Made by a program: the position numbers and the translations under genes. A stretch of DNA of 64,000 nt from an uncultured Brevibacillus sp. (lineage in GTDB: Bacteria > Bacillota > Bacilli > Brevibacillales > Brevibacillaceae): assembly GCA_946402065.1 (NCBI GenBank), contig CAMIVR010000005.1:1-64000 (forward strand). Reading direction: 5' to 3'. Positions within the stretch are counted from its first letter, which is position 1, and each line of letters starts with the position of its first letter. Positions 21,295 to 30,463 of this stretch are shown here, piece after piece. Below the pieces are notes generated by a model, which saw only the letters and a list, made by a program, of their open reading frames with translations, made no database searches and was not told the origin of the DNA.

Positions 21295-21660
21295 CTATTT
21301 TAAGGAGCGGTAAACAAACAGAAGGCTAAGCAATTGAATGAGGAATAGTCCAATAATGATGCCTGACAGGACAAACAGATCGGGGAATCTCACCGTTAAA
21401 TAAACGGCAAAAACAGCAACGATCAAGCGTTGCAGCATGCCTGTACCCCTGGGACGTTTGCCTTCTACGGCGGCCTTGCCTATCGTCATTGTCTTGCTGA
21501 CGAGTACAGCGCCGTTGATCGTACTCGCAAACATACCGGTAAACAAGCTTTGGAGAAAGACTTTATACTCAGGCAACAGCGCCCAGAGTATCACACACCC
21601 AGCCATGCAGAAAAAAGCGTAGCGAAACGTTAGACGCATCGCCGATGTAAAGGTTTGCAT
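21295..21660 (-). CDS. atpI: ATP synthase subunit I
   Basis: A 121-residue protein with four hydrophobic helices, at the position of atpI, upstream of atpB. AtpI is thought to help c-ring assembly and, in alkaliphiles, Mg2+ uptake; this is family knowledge. Two ATG codons in tandem occur at 21663 and 21660; GGGAG sits 4 bases before the first and 7 before the second, so 21660 is favoured. The frame is open further upstream (to 21939), but that part overlaps atpZ in another frame and is not coding. Confidence 0.88.
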   Translation of the reverse strand: MQTFTSAMRLTFRYAFFCMAGCVILWALLPEYKVFLQSLFTGMFASTINGAVLVSKTMTIGKAAVEGKRPRGTGMLQRLIVAVFAVYLTVRFPDLFVLSGIIIGLFLIQLLSLLFVYRSLK

Positions 21661-21671
21661 CATCCATCTCC

Positions 21672-21881
21672 CTATAAGTAAGAACGGATCAATCGGTACA
21701 CGCTGTAAATCCCGACAGCAAGTCCCAGAAACAGGCCCACCATCATGAACCACGGATCCGTCGTCAATTGTCGATCCAAGTACCGTCCACCCCAGACGCC
21801 CGCCAGAATGCAGACAGCCAGATCGACGCCAATAAGGCTGACAAAAATGATCGCTTGCCAGGGATTGTCTAGCTTCGACAA
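21672..21881 (-). CDS. atpZ: AtpZ/AtpI-type small membrane protein
   Basis: A 69-residue protein with two transmembrane helices, matching the AtpZ (ATPase gene 1) family: VGLFLGLAVGIYSVYRLIRS at the C-terminus and GVWGGRYLDRQL in the loop. It is the first gene of the atp operon, 8 bases before atpI. The start is TTG at 21881, with AAAGGGG 9 bases upstream. AtpZ and AtpI are reported to work together in some bacilli. Confidence 0.87.
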   Translation of the reverse strand: MSKLDNPWQAIIFVSLIGVDLAVCILAGVWGGRYLDRQLTTDPWFMMVGLFLGLAVGIYSVYRLIRSYL

Positions 21882-21941
21882 CGAAATTTTCCCCTTTCGA
21901 CATAAGGAGAGGGCATGTGGTCACACCTTTTGCCCTCATTC

Positions 21942-21971
21942 ATATTAACGAACAGTTATTAACTTTGTCAA
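21942..21971 (-). promoter_or_regulatory. Sigma-A-type promoter of the atp operon
   Basis: On the minus strand a perfect TTGACA (21966-21971) is followed by TTAATA at 17 bases (or TAATAT at 18). It lies about 60 bases upstream of the atpZ TTG start. The leader contains a short AGGGCA / TGCCCT inverted repeat. Confidence 0.75.
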
Positions 21972-22010
21972 CTTACAGTCTGTGTGTACACAAACCGTTC
22001 ACAATTAGCC

Positions 22011-23198
22011 TTATAACTTTTCGACAATCGTCGCTACCCCTTGACCTCCGCCGATGCAAAGAGTTGCCAAACCATACCGAGCGTCGCGTTTTTGCAGCTC
22101 ATGCAGCAAGGTCACAAGCACCCTCGCTCCACTGGCCCCAATCGGGTGTCCGAGCGCAATCGCCCCTCCGTTTACATTCAATTTGTCACGAGTAAAGCCC
22201 AGCTCTTTGCCGACTGCCAATGATTGGGCTGCGAACGCCTCATTCGCTTCGATCAGATCGATCTGGTCAAGCGTCAGCCCGGCCTTGGCCAATGCCTTTT
22301 GGGTCGCCGGGACCGGTCCCAGCCCCATGACGCTCGGATCAACGCCGGCGCTGGCATTGGCGACAATCCGCGCCAACGGCTTTACTCCCAATTCTTCGGC
22401 CTTTTCCCGCGACATGACTAACAGCGCGGCCGCTCCGTCGTTAATTCCGGATGCATTGCCGGCTGTAACGCTGCCGTCCTTTTTAAAGGCAGGGCGCAGT
22501 TTGCCAAGCCCTTCAGCAGTCACTCCTGCGCGCGGGAACTCGTCGGTCGCAAAGGCAACGGGGTCGCCCTTTCGCTGTGGAATGAGCACCGGAACGATTT
22601 CATCCTGAAAACGCCCCGCAGCAATCGCCCTGTTCGCTTTTTCCTGGCTCCATGCGGCAAATTCGTCCTGCTCTTCACGGGTCAAGGCGAATCTGTCACA
22701 CAGATTTTCCGCCGTGATACCCATATGATAGTCATTAAACGCACACCATAATCCATCGCGAATCATCGAATCGACGACCTTTTGGTCCCCCATCCGGTAG
22801 CCGCCGCGCGCTCCCTCCAACAGATAGGGCGTTTGGCTCATATTTTCCATCCCGCCGGCAAGAACGATCTCGGAATCTCCGGCGACTATCGCTTGGGTTG
22901 CCAGGTGAACCGCTTTCAAACCTGAGCCGCATACTTTATTTATCGTCATGGAAGGAATGCTCTCGGCAAACCCGGCCTGGATCGCTGCCTGACGGGCCGG
23001 ATTCTGGCCAAGCCCTGCTTGCAGTACATTCCCCAAAATCACTTCACTGACCTGTTCCTTGGCGATCCCCGCTCTTGCAACTGCCCCTTCCAAAACAACT
23101 GCCCCCAGCTTCGTCGCGCTGACGTCGGCCAACGTCCCCTGAAAGCTTCCGATGGCAGTCCGTACAGCACTAACGATGACGACCTCTTTATTACTCAT
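22011..23198 (-). CDS. Acetyl-CoA acetyltransferase (thiolase)
   Basis: A 395-residue thiolase that condenses or cleaves acetyl-CoA and acetoacetyl-CoA (or longer 3-ketoacyl-CoA). The active cysteines are in [13 protein letters not shown] (near residue 90) and [10 protein letters not shown], and the catalytic histidine is in [11 protein letters not shown]. The ATG at 23198 is chosen because AAGGAG ends 8 bases upstream; the in-frame GTG at 23207 abuts it. It is a single gene, divergent from the transporter at 23377. A TATAAT lies at 23276-23281 but its -35 is poor. A second thiolase is at 61122-62300. Confidence 0.95.
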   Translation of the reverse strand: MSNKEVVIVSAVRTAIGSFQGTLADVSATKLGAVVLEGAVARAGIAKEQVSEVILGNVLQAGLGQNPARQAAIQAGFAESIPSMTINKVCGSGLKAVHLATQAIVAGDSEIVLAGGMENMSQTPYLLEGARGGYRMGDQKVVDSMIRDGLWCAFNDYHMGITAENLCDRFALTREEQDEFAAWSQEKANRAIAAGRFQDEIVPVLIPQRKGDPVAFATDEFPRAGVTAEGLGKLRPAFKKDGSVTAGNASGINDGAAALLVMSREKAEELGVKPLARIVANASAGVDPSVMGLGPVPATQKALAKAGLTLDQIDLIEANEAFAAQSLAVGKELGFTRDKLNVNGGAIALGHPIGASGARVLVTLLHELQKRDARYGLATLCIGGGQGVATIVEKL

Positions 23199-23376
23199 CG
23201 TTTCCACTCCTTGGCATTATTATGTTTGAGCTTTACACTTTCAATTCTCTTTTTTCATCCGATATTCCTGCGATTATTATACTGATTCATTAGACGCAAT
23301 TTTCTGTCAGCTACCTCTGTTTAACAGGTTAAAAAATGTGTTATAGTAATATGAGTTTTTCAACGGGAGGGTAATT

Positions 23377-24657
23377 ATGGACCAGCAAGCTATTCTCGCA
23401 GTCGCAATCTTCTTGGTTATTTATGCGCTGATCATCTCTGAAAAAATCCATCGCACCATCGTTGCCATGTCCGGCGGAATCCTGATGATCCTCTTCGGTG
23501 TTGTCGATCAGGAAACAGCCCTGCACCACGTAGACTTTAATACACTAGGACTTTTGACCGGAATGATGATCATCGTGGCCATCACCGCGGAGACCGGGCT
23601 TTTCAAGTACATAGCGATTTGGTCTGCCAAAAAAGTGCACGGTGATCCGGTAAAAATCCTCATCGTGCTGAGTGTGCTGACCGCCGTCGCCTCAGCGTTT
23701 CTCGACAATGTCACCACTGTGTTGCTGATGGTCCCCGTAACCTTCAGCATTACCCGCCAGCTCCGGGTGCCCACCATACCCTATCTGCTCAGCCAAATTT
23801 TCGCCTCCAATATCGGCGGTACAGCCACGCTAATCGGAGACCCGCCTAACATTATGATTGGCAGCGCGGTGAAGGAATTGACATTCATGGCCTTCATCAC
23901 GAATTTGGCGCCCGTATGCTTGCTGATTTTAGCCGTGACGATTGCCATCCTCGCTTTTTGGTACCGCAAGGATTTGAAAACAAACCCGCAATTAAAACAA
24001 GGCATCATGGCTTTGGATGAACGCGAAGAGATCAGGGACAGCAAGCTGCTGCGCAAATGTTTAATTGTACTGACACTGACCATCGGCGGATTCTTCCTGC
24101 ACCAGCTGCTGCATATCGAATCGGCCACAGTCGCTTTGAGCGGCGCTTTTCTCCTGCTGCTGCTGACTGGTGAGCACTACCTGGAAAACGCCCTGACAAA
24201 AGTGGAATGGACGACGATTTTCTTCTTCATCGGTCTGTTCGCCCTCGTCTCCGGTCTTGTCGAGACAGGAGTTATCAGCAAGCTTGCCGAATATGCCATT
24301 ACGCTAACCGGCGCAGACGTCACGAAAACATCCATGCTGATTCTCTGGCTAAGCGCGATCGCGTCGGCATTTATCGATAATATTCCGTTTGTCGCCACAA
24401 TGATCCCGATGATACAGGACATGGGCAGCATGGGCGTGACGAATCTGGATCCGCTCTGGTGGAGCTTGTCCCTTGGCGCTTGTCTCGGTGGAAACGGCAC
24501 GCTGATCGGAGCCAGCGCGAATGTCATCGTCGCCGGCATGGCTGCCAAGGAAGGCCAGCACATCTCGTTTCTCAAGTTCCTGGGCGTTGGTTTTCCGTTA
24601 ATGATCCTGTCTATTGTGATCTCAACGATTTATGTGTACCTGCGTTACTTGCTGTAA
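23377..24657 (+). CDS. ArsB/NhaD family (ion transporter superfamily) membrane transporter
   Basis: A 426-residue integral membrane protein with about 11-12 hydrophobic helices and two inverted halves. The conserved ASAFLDNVTTVLLMVPVT motif in the first half and its counterpart ASAFIDNIPFVATMIPM in the second, plus GGTATLIGDPPN and GNGTLIGASANVI, are diagnostic of the ArsB/NhaD group. The substrate cannot be told from sequence; arsenite, Na+/H+ exchange or carboxylate transport are known in relatives. The start follows GGGAGG with a 6-base spacer. It is the first of only two plus-strand genes and has no arsR or arsC neighbour. Confidence 0.9.
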   Translation: MDQQAILAVAIFLVIYALIISEKIHRTIVAMSGGILMILFGVVDQETALHHVDFNTLGLLTGMMIIVAITAETGLFKYIAIWSAKKVHGDPVKILIVLSVLTAVASAFLDNVTTVLLMVPVTFSITRQLRVPTIPYLLSQIFASNIGGTATLIGDPPNIMIGSAVKELTFMAFITNLAPVCLLILAVTIAILAFWYRKDLKTNPQLKQGIMALDEREEIRDSKLLRKCLIVLTLTIGGFFLHQLLHIESATVALSGAFLLLLLTGEHYLENALTKVEWTTIFFFIGLFALVSGLVETGVISKLAEYAITLTGADVTKTSMLILWLSAIASAFIDNIPFVATMIPMIQDMGSMGVTNLDPLWWSLSLGACLGGNGTLIGASANVIVAGMAAKEGQHISFLKFLGVGFPLMILSIVISTIYVYLRYLL

Positions 24658-24719
24658 GACAAGCTTCCGGAAGAAACGTGTCATTATCTACATTGTAGCT
24701 TTAAAAGGAGGTCGTCGCA

Positions 24720-24998
24720 TTGACTATTGTCTACCAATACGATGAGGAGAACCTGGAAATCAGCGAGCAGCCCAACGACGAGGACAGAGAGTTTTTGATC
24801 AAAGTGAAAAATCAAGAGATCCTTCCCGCCTTGCGCCAGGTCCGCAACCATTTTGATCAGGACAGGCTAATTACCGATGTGCTGTTTTTCACGCACAAGG
24901 ACCATCATATTCAGGTCATTGTGCGAAAAGATTTCTATGTCGATTTCATCCTCTCTCTGTTCAAACACCAGGTGATTAAAAGCATTGCCTGGAACTAA
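24720..24998 (+). CDS. Small acidic protein of unknown function (92 residues)
   Basis: A 92-residue soluble protein without a signal peptide or transmembrane segment. I do not recognise the family. The start is TTG at 24720, 9 bases after a perfect AAAGGAGG, which makes translation convincing despite the small size. The N-terminus is acidic (YDEENLEISEQPNDED) and the C-terminal half alternates hydrophobic strands (VLFFTHKDHHIQVIVRKDF). It is 62 bases downstream of the ArsB/NhaD-type transporter and shares its strand and terminator, so it may be cotranscribed with it. Confidence 0.8.
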   Translation: MTIVYQYDEENLEISEQPNDEDREFLIKVKNQEILPALRQVRNHFDQDRLITDVLFFTHKDHHIQVIVRKDFYVDFILSLFKHQVIKSIAWN

Positions 24999-25034
24999 AG
25001 TATTGCAGCATCGAGAAACGAACTGCTTTTAAAC

Positions 25035-25079
25035 AAAAGACCTTGGCCCGCTTCTTTCTGGAAGCAGCCAAGGTCTTTT
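25035..25079. terminator. Bidirectional rho-independent terminator
   Basis: The arms AAAAGACCTTGGC and GCCAAGGTCTTTT with an inner CGCTTC/GAAGCAG stem form a long hairpin flanked by A and T runs. It serves the plus-strand gene at 24720-24998 and the minus-strand gene at 25088-28252, which converge here. Confidence 0.93.
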
Positions 25080-25087
25080 CGCTTTCT

Positions 25088-28000
25088 CTATTTTTTCTGC
25101 AGGATGCGATACAATGCTACGACACACACAGCCCTGGTGGTCGGCTTATTCGGGTTAAAGCTGGTTCCCTGCAAATCCATCAGGCCTTGCCCCGCCACGT
25201 TGGTAATGCCGTTGACAGCCCAGCTCGGCCAAGTTTTTTTGTCAGCCGGCGCGGTTTTCAGCGTCGCTTTTTTCTGCAGGACCCGGTCTAAAATGACCGC
25301 TGCCTCTGCTCTGCTGACAGGCTGATCCGGTCTGAACGTCTTGTCCGGATATCCTTGGACCAGCCCTTTTGACATCGCTACTTGCACGGCTCCCTGAGCA
25401 TATGCGGGAACAGCGTCTTTAAAGTTGAGCTTGGGATTCTGCGGCAATTTCCAATCGAACGCCCTTGCCAGCAAAGTGACGAACTGCGCTCTTGTCAGCG
25501 ACTGCTCCGGACCGAACAAGTCGGGCGTGACCCCTTTGACCAGTCCCTTTGCCGCCAGCGCGGTAATTTCCGCTTGAGCCGGGTGATTCACGATGTCCAT
25601 AAACGGCACGTCAGCAGGCTTGTCGAGGTAGTACGGTATATAGGTTCCATAGGAGTTCACCTGATAGATCCAATTGCCTTGCTCGTCGACCTGCCCCATC
25701 AGTTCGTCGTAGGTCTGATTCGCTTCATTTACGTAAAGCAAGCCGATCCCTTTGCCACTCACCCATTTTTTCGGTTTGAGTGTGATTGTGGCAGACGACG
25801 TGATAAACTGATCCTCTTTCCCTGGCTTCAGAGCAGTCGGCTTGATCGTAAAGGTATAGTCTGCCGGCACATAGCCAGGCATCTGGCGCGAGACGACTGA
25901 CTGGACATCAAGGTACGCCTTGTCCAGGAACGAAGCCGTCGAAGTGAAGTTGTAGCCCAAATCAAGCTCGGCTCCCAGCGAGAGCGTGCCTGGTTGTGCC
26001 GTTATCACTTCTTTGCCGGTTACATGATTGGCAGCATCCAGCGGATTAAGCAATGACATTTCGTCAAAGTAGACTGTGCCGCTCTCCGGCAAAATGACGT
26101 TGCTTTCAGCCTGTTCGGCTACGTAAATGCTGCGCAATTGCAGCGGGTATGCGGCGCTGCCTGGAATGAAGCCGCGCACTTGCTTCCAGCCCGTCCAATC
26201 GATTTGCTTGGCCAGATCGACATTGATCGTCTGCCCTTTGGCGTCGATCAACTCGGCGCGCAACAAGTGATTGCTGCCGTCGCCATAGACCCATAAGCCG
26301 AGTCCGAACGGTTTGCCCGGGATTGTGATCGGGGTGGAGCCCAGACGACCGTATGCGATGCGAATATCATTCTCCGGTGCTCCGGCAAAGTTGTACGTGA
26401 GCTTGGCTGCCTTGCGCGAGCGGAACACTGGCTCGTTGCCGCCTGCAGATACTGCCGTAAACGTACCGCTTTGCGCCAATGAATCCGGATACGCTGCAAA
26501 GGACATCGACGTGAGGTTGTCAAACGTCAGCCACGGTTGCTCCGATTCACCGATATTGACAGGTACGGACGTACTCAATCCGTCGTATGTAATGGTCAAG
26601 GTTGCTTTGCCTGTCTGGTCACCGGCGACGAGCTGCAGCTTGTCATTCACGCTGGCCAGCGACGAGTCCACCGAACCGCTAACGCTTAGCGGAGTTGCAG
26701 CAATGAGCTGGCCTTTTTTGGTCTTCAGCTTGACATCCAGCGGCAATGTTTGCCCGGGGGCGATATTGATCGGGTTCGGACCGACGATGATTTGGTCGAT
26801 GTCCTTGCCTGTAATCACACTTACATCGAGCTTCGATGAAATGCCACCGACATTGGCGACAATCGTCGCACTGCCTGAACGTGTCGGGGTAAAGCGGTTT
26901 TTCTCAAACGAGCCCGAATCAGCCTGGGCTACATCCCAGCGAATCTGGTCCGGATTGATCGTATACGGCAAATAGTGGTTATCGTATGCCTTGGTCGAAT
27001 ATTCGGCAGCTTGTCCAATCAACACTTCGGCTGGACCGCTTATCTGGAATCCGGCCAACTCTCCTGGCGGTGCCGTATTGTACACGGCCAGGCCAGTCGG
27101 TACTTTCCGTTCTGCTGACGATTTCAGCGGGTTGATCACTCGGACATCGGTTTCCCCCAGCATGCGGGCGGAAAGCGTCGTCGATCCGCCGCCGTCAAAA
27201 TTGATCGCAGTGTATGCACCGACCTCGACCATAATTTCCGCCATTTCCGGCAGGAGGATACCTAAATTGCCCGATCCGTCAACAGTGGTCAAATACAACG
27301 TCTTGCCGTCCTGGGAGACGCCCACTGCCGTACGGGAATTAAGCCCGGTAATCGCCTTGTCCACTTCAAACGTCGTCTTGGCCTTCCCTTGATCGACAAG
27401 CATGACACCGCCGCCTACTGCTTGCAGCCAATTTTGATCAGTCGGAGTCGTCTGGTAATTCACCGTTGCCGTCGAGCCTACCGGAAACTGCTGCGTGAGG
27501 AAGGTGGCTGCTGCTCCCTGCCCCCAGAGAACATACCCGTTATACGGGATCGTGACGGGAGGCTGGTTGACCCGGACTTCTCGGGCGACATTATCGACAA
27601 AGACGACCTCGACGATATTTTTATAGCCGCTGATCGTCCCCAGGCTGGTTTTGCCAAATTTCGGGGTGTACATATTCAACTGATCCAGATGGCTTTTTCC
27701 TTGCGTCGGATTGTACTCCTCCTTGTTGACTCCACGCAATGGATAGGAAGCCCCGCTCTGTGCCACGACTGTTCCGGCAAAGCCAAAGTGGGCAATGGCC
27801 GCGTTTTTCTCCTCAGTAATCCCGAGGCTGTACCACGGGTTAATGTGCCCCATGGAGGAGACCAGCTCCTTGTCTTTCAACACGATGCCAAACGGCGCCC
27901 CGCGTTTTCTCATATCGAAAAAGTCAACATTGATCGCCGCGATCGCTCCGGTTTCCTTGGCCATTTGCGTGACCGTTTGCCTCTCCGTCAACTGATTCTT

Positions 28001-28252
28001 TGTACCGTAAACCGGCTTTACATCGACATACTGGTTGCTCAAATCAACCTTTGTGACAAATACTGTCATCTGTTGGCCGTCATAAGATTTGGTATATTTT
28101 AGCAACGTTGTTCCTTCTCCGATCGGTTGCTGCCAAACCATGGCCAGACTAGTGCCCATCCTTGCCTCTGCACCGCTCGGGAACAGCGGGAACAACACGC
28201 CCCAGGCCAAGGCAGAAGCAGTCACGAGCGACAGTAGCCTACGCATTCTCAT
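25088..28252 (-). CDS. Secreted phosphodiester glycosidase-like protein with three SLH domains
   Basis: A 1054-residue surface protein. Residues 1-30 form a signal peptide (charged MRMRR, hydrophobic core, cleavage after GAEA). Residues about 50-395 resemble the NAGPA/phosphodiester glycosidase domain, with the hallmark AINFDGGGSTTLSARM near residue 355; related domains remove sugar from a phosphodiester bond. Residues 400-570 contain Ig-like/bacterial adhesin-type segments and 570-720 a carbohydrate-binding-like module. The last 180 residues hold three S-layer-homology repeats (for example VKGVTPDLFGPEQSLTRAQF and VQGYPDKTFRPDQPVSRAEA), which anchor proteins to pyruvylated secondary wall polymer. 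The substrate is unknown; the mnaA gene next door makes the precursor ManNAc of such polymers, which may be more than coincidence. Confidence 0.88.
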   Translation of the reverse strand: MRMRRLLSLVTASALAWGVLFPLFPSGAEARMGTSLAMVWQQPIGEGTTLLKYTKSYDGQQMTVFVTKVDLSNQYVDVKPVYGTKNQLTERQTVTQMAKETGAIAAINVDFFDMRKRGAPFGIVLKDKELVSSMGHINPWYSLGITEEKNAAIAHFGFAGTVVAQSGASYPLRGVNKEEYNPTQGKSHLDQLNMYTPKFGKTSLGTISGYKNIVEVVFVDNVAREVRVNQPPVTIPYNGYVLWGQGAAATFLTQQFPVGSTATVNYQTTPTDQNWLQAVGGGVMLVDQGKAKTTFEVDKAITGLNSRTAVGVSQDGKTLYLTTVDGSGNLGILLPEMAEIMVEVGAYTAINFDGGGSTTLSARMLGETDVRVINPLKSSAERKVPTGLAVYNTAPPGELAGFQISGPAEVLIGQAAEYSTKAYDNHYLPYTINPDQIRWDVAQADSGSFEKNRFTPTRSGSATIVANVGGISSKLDVSVITGKDIDQIIVGPNPINIAPGQTLPLDVKLKTKKGQLIAATPLSVSGSVDSSLASVNDKLQLVAGDQTGKATLTITYDGLSTSVPVNIGESEQPWLTFDNLTSMSFAAYPDSLAQSGTFTAVSAGGNEPVFRSRKAAKLTYNFAGAPENDIRIAYGRLGSTPITIPGKPFGLGLWVYGDGSNHLLRAELIDAKGQTINVDLAKQIDWTGWKQVRGFIPGSAAYPLQLRSIYVAEQAESNVILPESGTVYFDEMSLLNPLDAANHVTGKEVITAQPGTLSLGAELDLGYNFTSTASFLDKAYLDVQSVVSRQMPGYVPADYTFTIKPTALKPGKEDQFITSSATITLKPKKWVSGKGIGLLYVNEANQTYDELMGQVDEQGNWIYQVNSYGTYIPYYLDKPADVPFMDIVNHPAQAEITALAAKGLVKGVTPDLFGPEQSLTRAQFVTLLARAFDWKLPQNPKLNFKDAVPAYAQGAVQVAMSKGLVQGYPDKTFRPDQPVSRAEAAVILDRVLQKKATLKTAPADKKTWPSWAVNGITNVAGQGLMDLQGTSFNPNKPTTRAVCVVALYRILQKK

Positions 28253-28408
28253 GGTGCTAACTCCTCTCCGCGATAATCCATTTCTCTCTCGATCACATTA
28301 GTTTCTGACGTTTCAATCTTGCAGAAGTTGCACGGAATGACAGATCTATTTTCCGTGCGAAGAGATGAGGCAAAAGCCCTAATTGCCAGCTTATTCATGG
28401 GGAACAGA

Positions 28409-28478
28409 GCTTGTCCCCGGGCCGTGGGGTGCAAAGCGAGACCTTCTTGGCGATTCCCCTCGCCTCCACCTGAGTCCC
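28409..28478 (-). repeat. Dispersed repeat, short copy
   Basis: On the minus strand, GTGGAGGCGAGGGGAATCGC is followed by CAAGAAGGTCTCGCTTTGCAC and CCCCACGGCCCGGGGACAAG. The core and both ends match the copies near 13.1-13.66 kb and 50.03-50.16 kb, but the middle (the CTCCGC to GACTCCGCC blocks) is missing. It lies about 30 bases past the mnaA terminator. The remaining gap between 28253 and 28409 shows no gene. Confidence 0.75.
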
Positions 28479-28506
28479 GTATTCGAAAGCTCTTCCCATC
28501 AGCATG

Positions 28507-28537
28507 AAAAAAGAGGCGTCTGAATCAAACGCCTCTG
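28507..28537 (-). terminator. Rho-independent terminator of mnaA
   Basis: On the minus strand CAGAGGCGT and ACGCCTCT arms enclose TTGATTCAG and run into TTTTTT. Confidence 0.92.
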
Positions 28538-28542
28538 CCCGT

Positions 28543-29706
28543 TTATGTCGATCCTCGATTGCCTGGTTGAAAGGGAGCCGGTCGGTCTGACCTGCGTTTA
28601 AAGTGATATAGAATAGCTTCGACGATTCTCTTCGATGCCTGTCCGTCTCCATACGGATTGGCTGCTTGCGCCATTTCCTCGTAGGCGTCAGCGTCACACA
28701 GCAGCTGATCCGCCAGACGGTAGATCCGGTCTTCGTCTGTTCCCGCCAGCTTCAACGTCCCGGCCTGGATGCCCTCTGGACGCTCTGTCGTGTCGCGGAG
28801 CACGAGAACAGGTACGCCAAGCGACGGCGCCTCTTCCTGTACACCGCCGGAATCGGTCAAAATCAAATGCGCTCTGCGGGCAAAATTATGGAAGTCAAAG
28901 GCATCGAGCGGTTCAATCAAATGAATCCGTTCGTGATCGCCTAAAATCGCCTGGGCAGTCTCTTGAACGACCGGATTCAGGTGGACAGGGTACACCACAG
29001 CGATCTCCTGATGTTCATCGACCAGCCGGCGGACGGCCCGAAAAATCCGCTGCATCGGTTCTCCCAGGTTTTCACGCCGATGTGCAGTCATCAAGACCAT
29101 TTTCTTGTCCGCAACCTTGGTCAGCACGGGATGTGTGTAATCGTCGCGAACCGTCGTCTGGAGCGCATCGATCGCCGTGTTGCCGGTGATGAAGATCGAT
29201 TCCGCCGGTTTGTTTTCACGCAGAAGATTTTCTGCCGATCCATCTGTCGGGGAAAAATGCAAATCGGCCATTACTCCCGTGAGCTGGCGATTCATCTCTT
29301 CAGGGAATGGCGAATACTTGTCCCACGTACGCAGTCCTGCTTCCACGTGGCCAATCGCGGCTTGATTGTAAAAAGCAGCCAAGCTGGCGACAAAAGTCGT
29401 CGTCGTATCGCCATGAACGAGCACGATGTCCGGCTTTTGCTCTTTCATGACCTGGTCAAGACTCTTCAATACGCGTGTCGTGATCTCAACCAGTGTCTGC
29501 CGATCCTTCATAATGTTCAGATCGATGTCCGGCTCGATCCGAAAAATCTCCAGTACCTGATCAAGCATTTGCCGATGCTGCGCGGTCACGCAGACAATCG
29601 ATTCAATCTGTTCCGTATATTTTTTCAATTCGTGAACGAGCGGAGCCATTTTAATAGCCTCCGGTCTCGTTCCAAATACAGTCATTACTTTGATTTTGCT
29701 CATCAT
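28543..29706 (-). CDS. mnaA: UDP-N-acetylglucosamine 2-epimerase (non-hydrolysing)
   Basis: Interconverts UDP-GlcNAc and UDP-ManNAc, supplying ManNAc for teichoic acids and secondary wall polymers. It is 387 residues, normal for MnaA/WecB. The N-terminal FGTRPEAIKMAP motif, HGDTTTTF, GHVEAGLRT and the C-terminal TDSGGVQEEAPSLGVPVLVLRDTTERPE region are all present and complete. Tandem ATG codons at 29706 and 29703 are possible starts; AGGTG lies just upstream, inside the end of upp, whose stop is 6 bases before. It is thus probably cotranscribed with upp. Confidence 0.95.
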   Translation of the reverse strand: MMSKIKVMTVFGTRPEAIKMAPLVHELKKYTEQIESIVCVTAQHRQMLDQVLEIFRIEPDIDLNIMKDRQTLVEITTRVLKSLDQVMKEQKPDIVLVHGDTTTTFVASLAAFYNQAAIGHVEAGLRTWDKYSPFPEEMNRQLTGVMADLHFSPTDGSAENLLRENKPAESIFITGNTAIDALQTTVRDDYTHPVLTKVADKKMVLMTAHRRENLGEPMQRIFRAVRRLVDEHQEIAVVYPVHLNPVVQETAQAILGDHERIHLIEPLDAFDFHNFARRAHLILTDSGGVQEEAPSLGVPVLVLRDTTERPEGIQAGTLKLAGTDEDRIYRLADQLLCDADAYEEMAQAANPYGDGQASKRIVEAILYHFKRRSDRPAPFQPGNRGST

Positions 29707-29712
29707 GTACAC

Positions 29713-30342
29713 CTACTTCGTTCCGTACAGACGGTCACCGGCGTCGCCCAATCCTGGCACGATATATCCGTGATCATTCAGGCACTCGTCAACGGCTGCA
29801 ACGTAAATGTCAACATCAGGGTGGTCATCCTGCATCACTTTAATACCTTCAGGAGCAGCGACCAAGCACATCAGCTTGAGGTTTTTGGCCCCCCGCTTCT
29901 TCAGCGCAGTAATGGCAGCAGATGCAGAACCGCCTGTGGCCAGCATCGGGTCGATGACGATCAGCTCGCGCTCTTCAATGTCAGTGGGCAGTTTCACATA
30001 GTATTCGATCGGCTTTAACGTTTCCGGATCGCGGTACAAGCCGACATGTCCAACTTTTGCCGCCGGAATCAATTTAAGGACGCCGTCAACCATTCCGAGT
30101 CCGGCACGGAGAATTGGAACCAGGCCTACTTTTTTGCCTGATATTACCTTTGAACTGCATGCAGAAACAGGTGTTTCAATTTGCGTTTCTTCCAGTGGAA
30201 TATCACGGGTAATTTCATACGCCATGAGAGTGGCTACTTCGTCGACCAACTCGCGGAATTCCTTCGTTCCGGTATGCTTGTCACGAATAAAGGTAAGTTT
30301 ATGCTGAATCAATGGATGATCAAATACATACACACGACTCAT
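29713..30342 (-). CDS. upp: Uracil phosphoribosyltransferase
   Basis: Salvages uracil by making UMP from uracil and PRPP in the cytoplasm. It is 209 residues, the usual size. The PRPP-binding loop [16 protein letters not shown] (residues about 130-145), the preceding [10 protein letters not shown] and the C-terminal [14 protein letters not shown] are intact. It has its own strong promoter directly downstream of the glyA terminator. Confidence 0.97.
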   Translation of the reverse strand: MSRVYVFDHPLIQHKLTFIRDKHTGTKEFRELVDEVATLMAYEITRDIPLEETQIETPVSACSSKVISGKKVGLVPILRAGLGMVDGVLKLIPAAKVGHVGLYRDPETLKPIEYYVKLPTDIEERELIVIDPMLATGGSASAAITALKKRGAKNLKLMCLVAAPEGIKVMQDDHPDVDIYVAAVDECLNDHGYIVPGLGDAGDRLYGTK

Positions 30343-30379
30343 GTATTTTCCCCCGTTTCTACTTCGCTACATCCTGCTC

Positions 30380-30408
30380 ATTATATCGGAGCAAAAATGC
30401 CACGTCAA
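30380..30408 (-). promoter_or_regulatory. Sigma-A promoter of upp-mnaA
   Basis: TTGACG (30403-30408), a 17-base spacer and TATAAT (30380-30385) on the minus strand, about 35 bases upstream of the upp ATG. It directly follows the glyA terminator. Confidence 0.88.
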
Positions 30409-30410
30409 TC

Positions 30411-30453
30411 GAAAAGCAGACCGGCACAGAGATTTCTGCGCGGTCTGCTTTTG
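30411..30453 (-). terminator. Rho-independent terminator of glyA
   Basis: Arms AAAGCAGACCG and CGGTCTGCTTTT on the minus strand with an 18-base loop that can itself pair in part (GCAGA/TCTGTGC). It is followed by TTTTCG. Confidence 0.88.
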
Positions 30454-30463
30454 CCGGTTTTTT

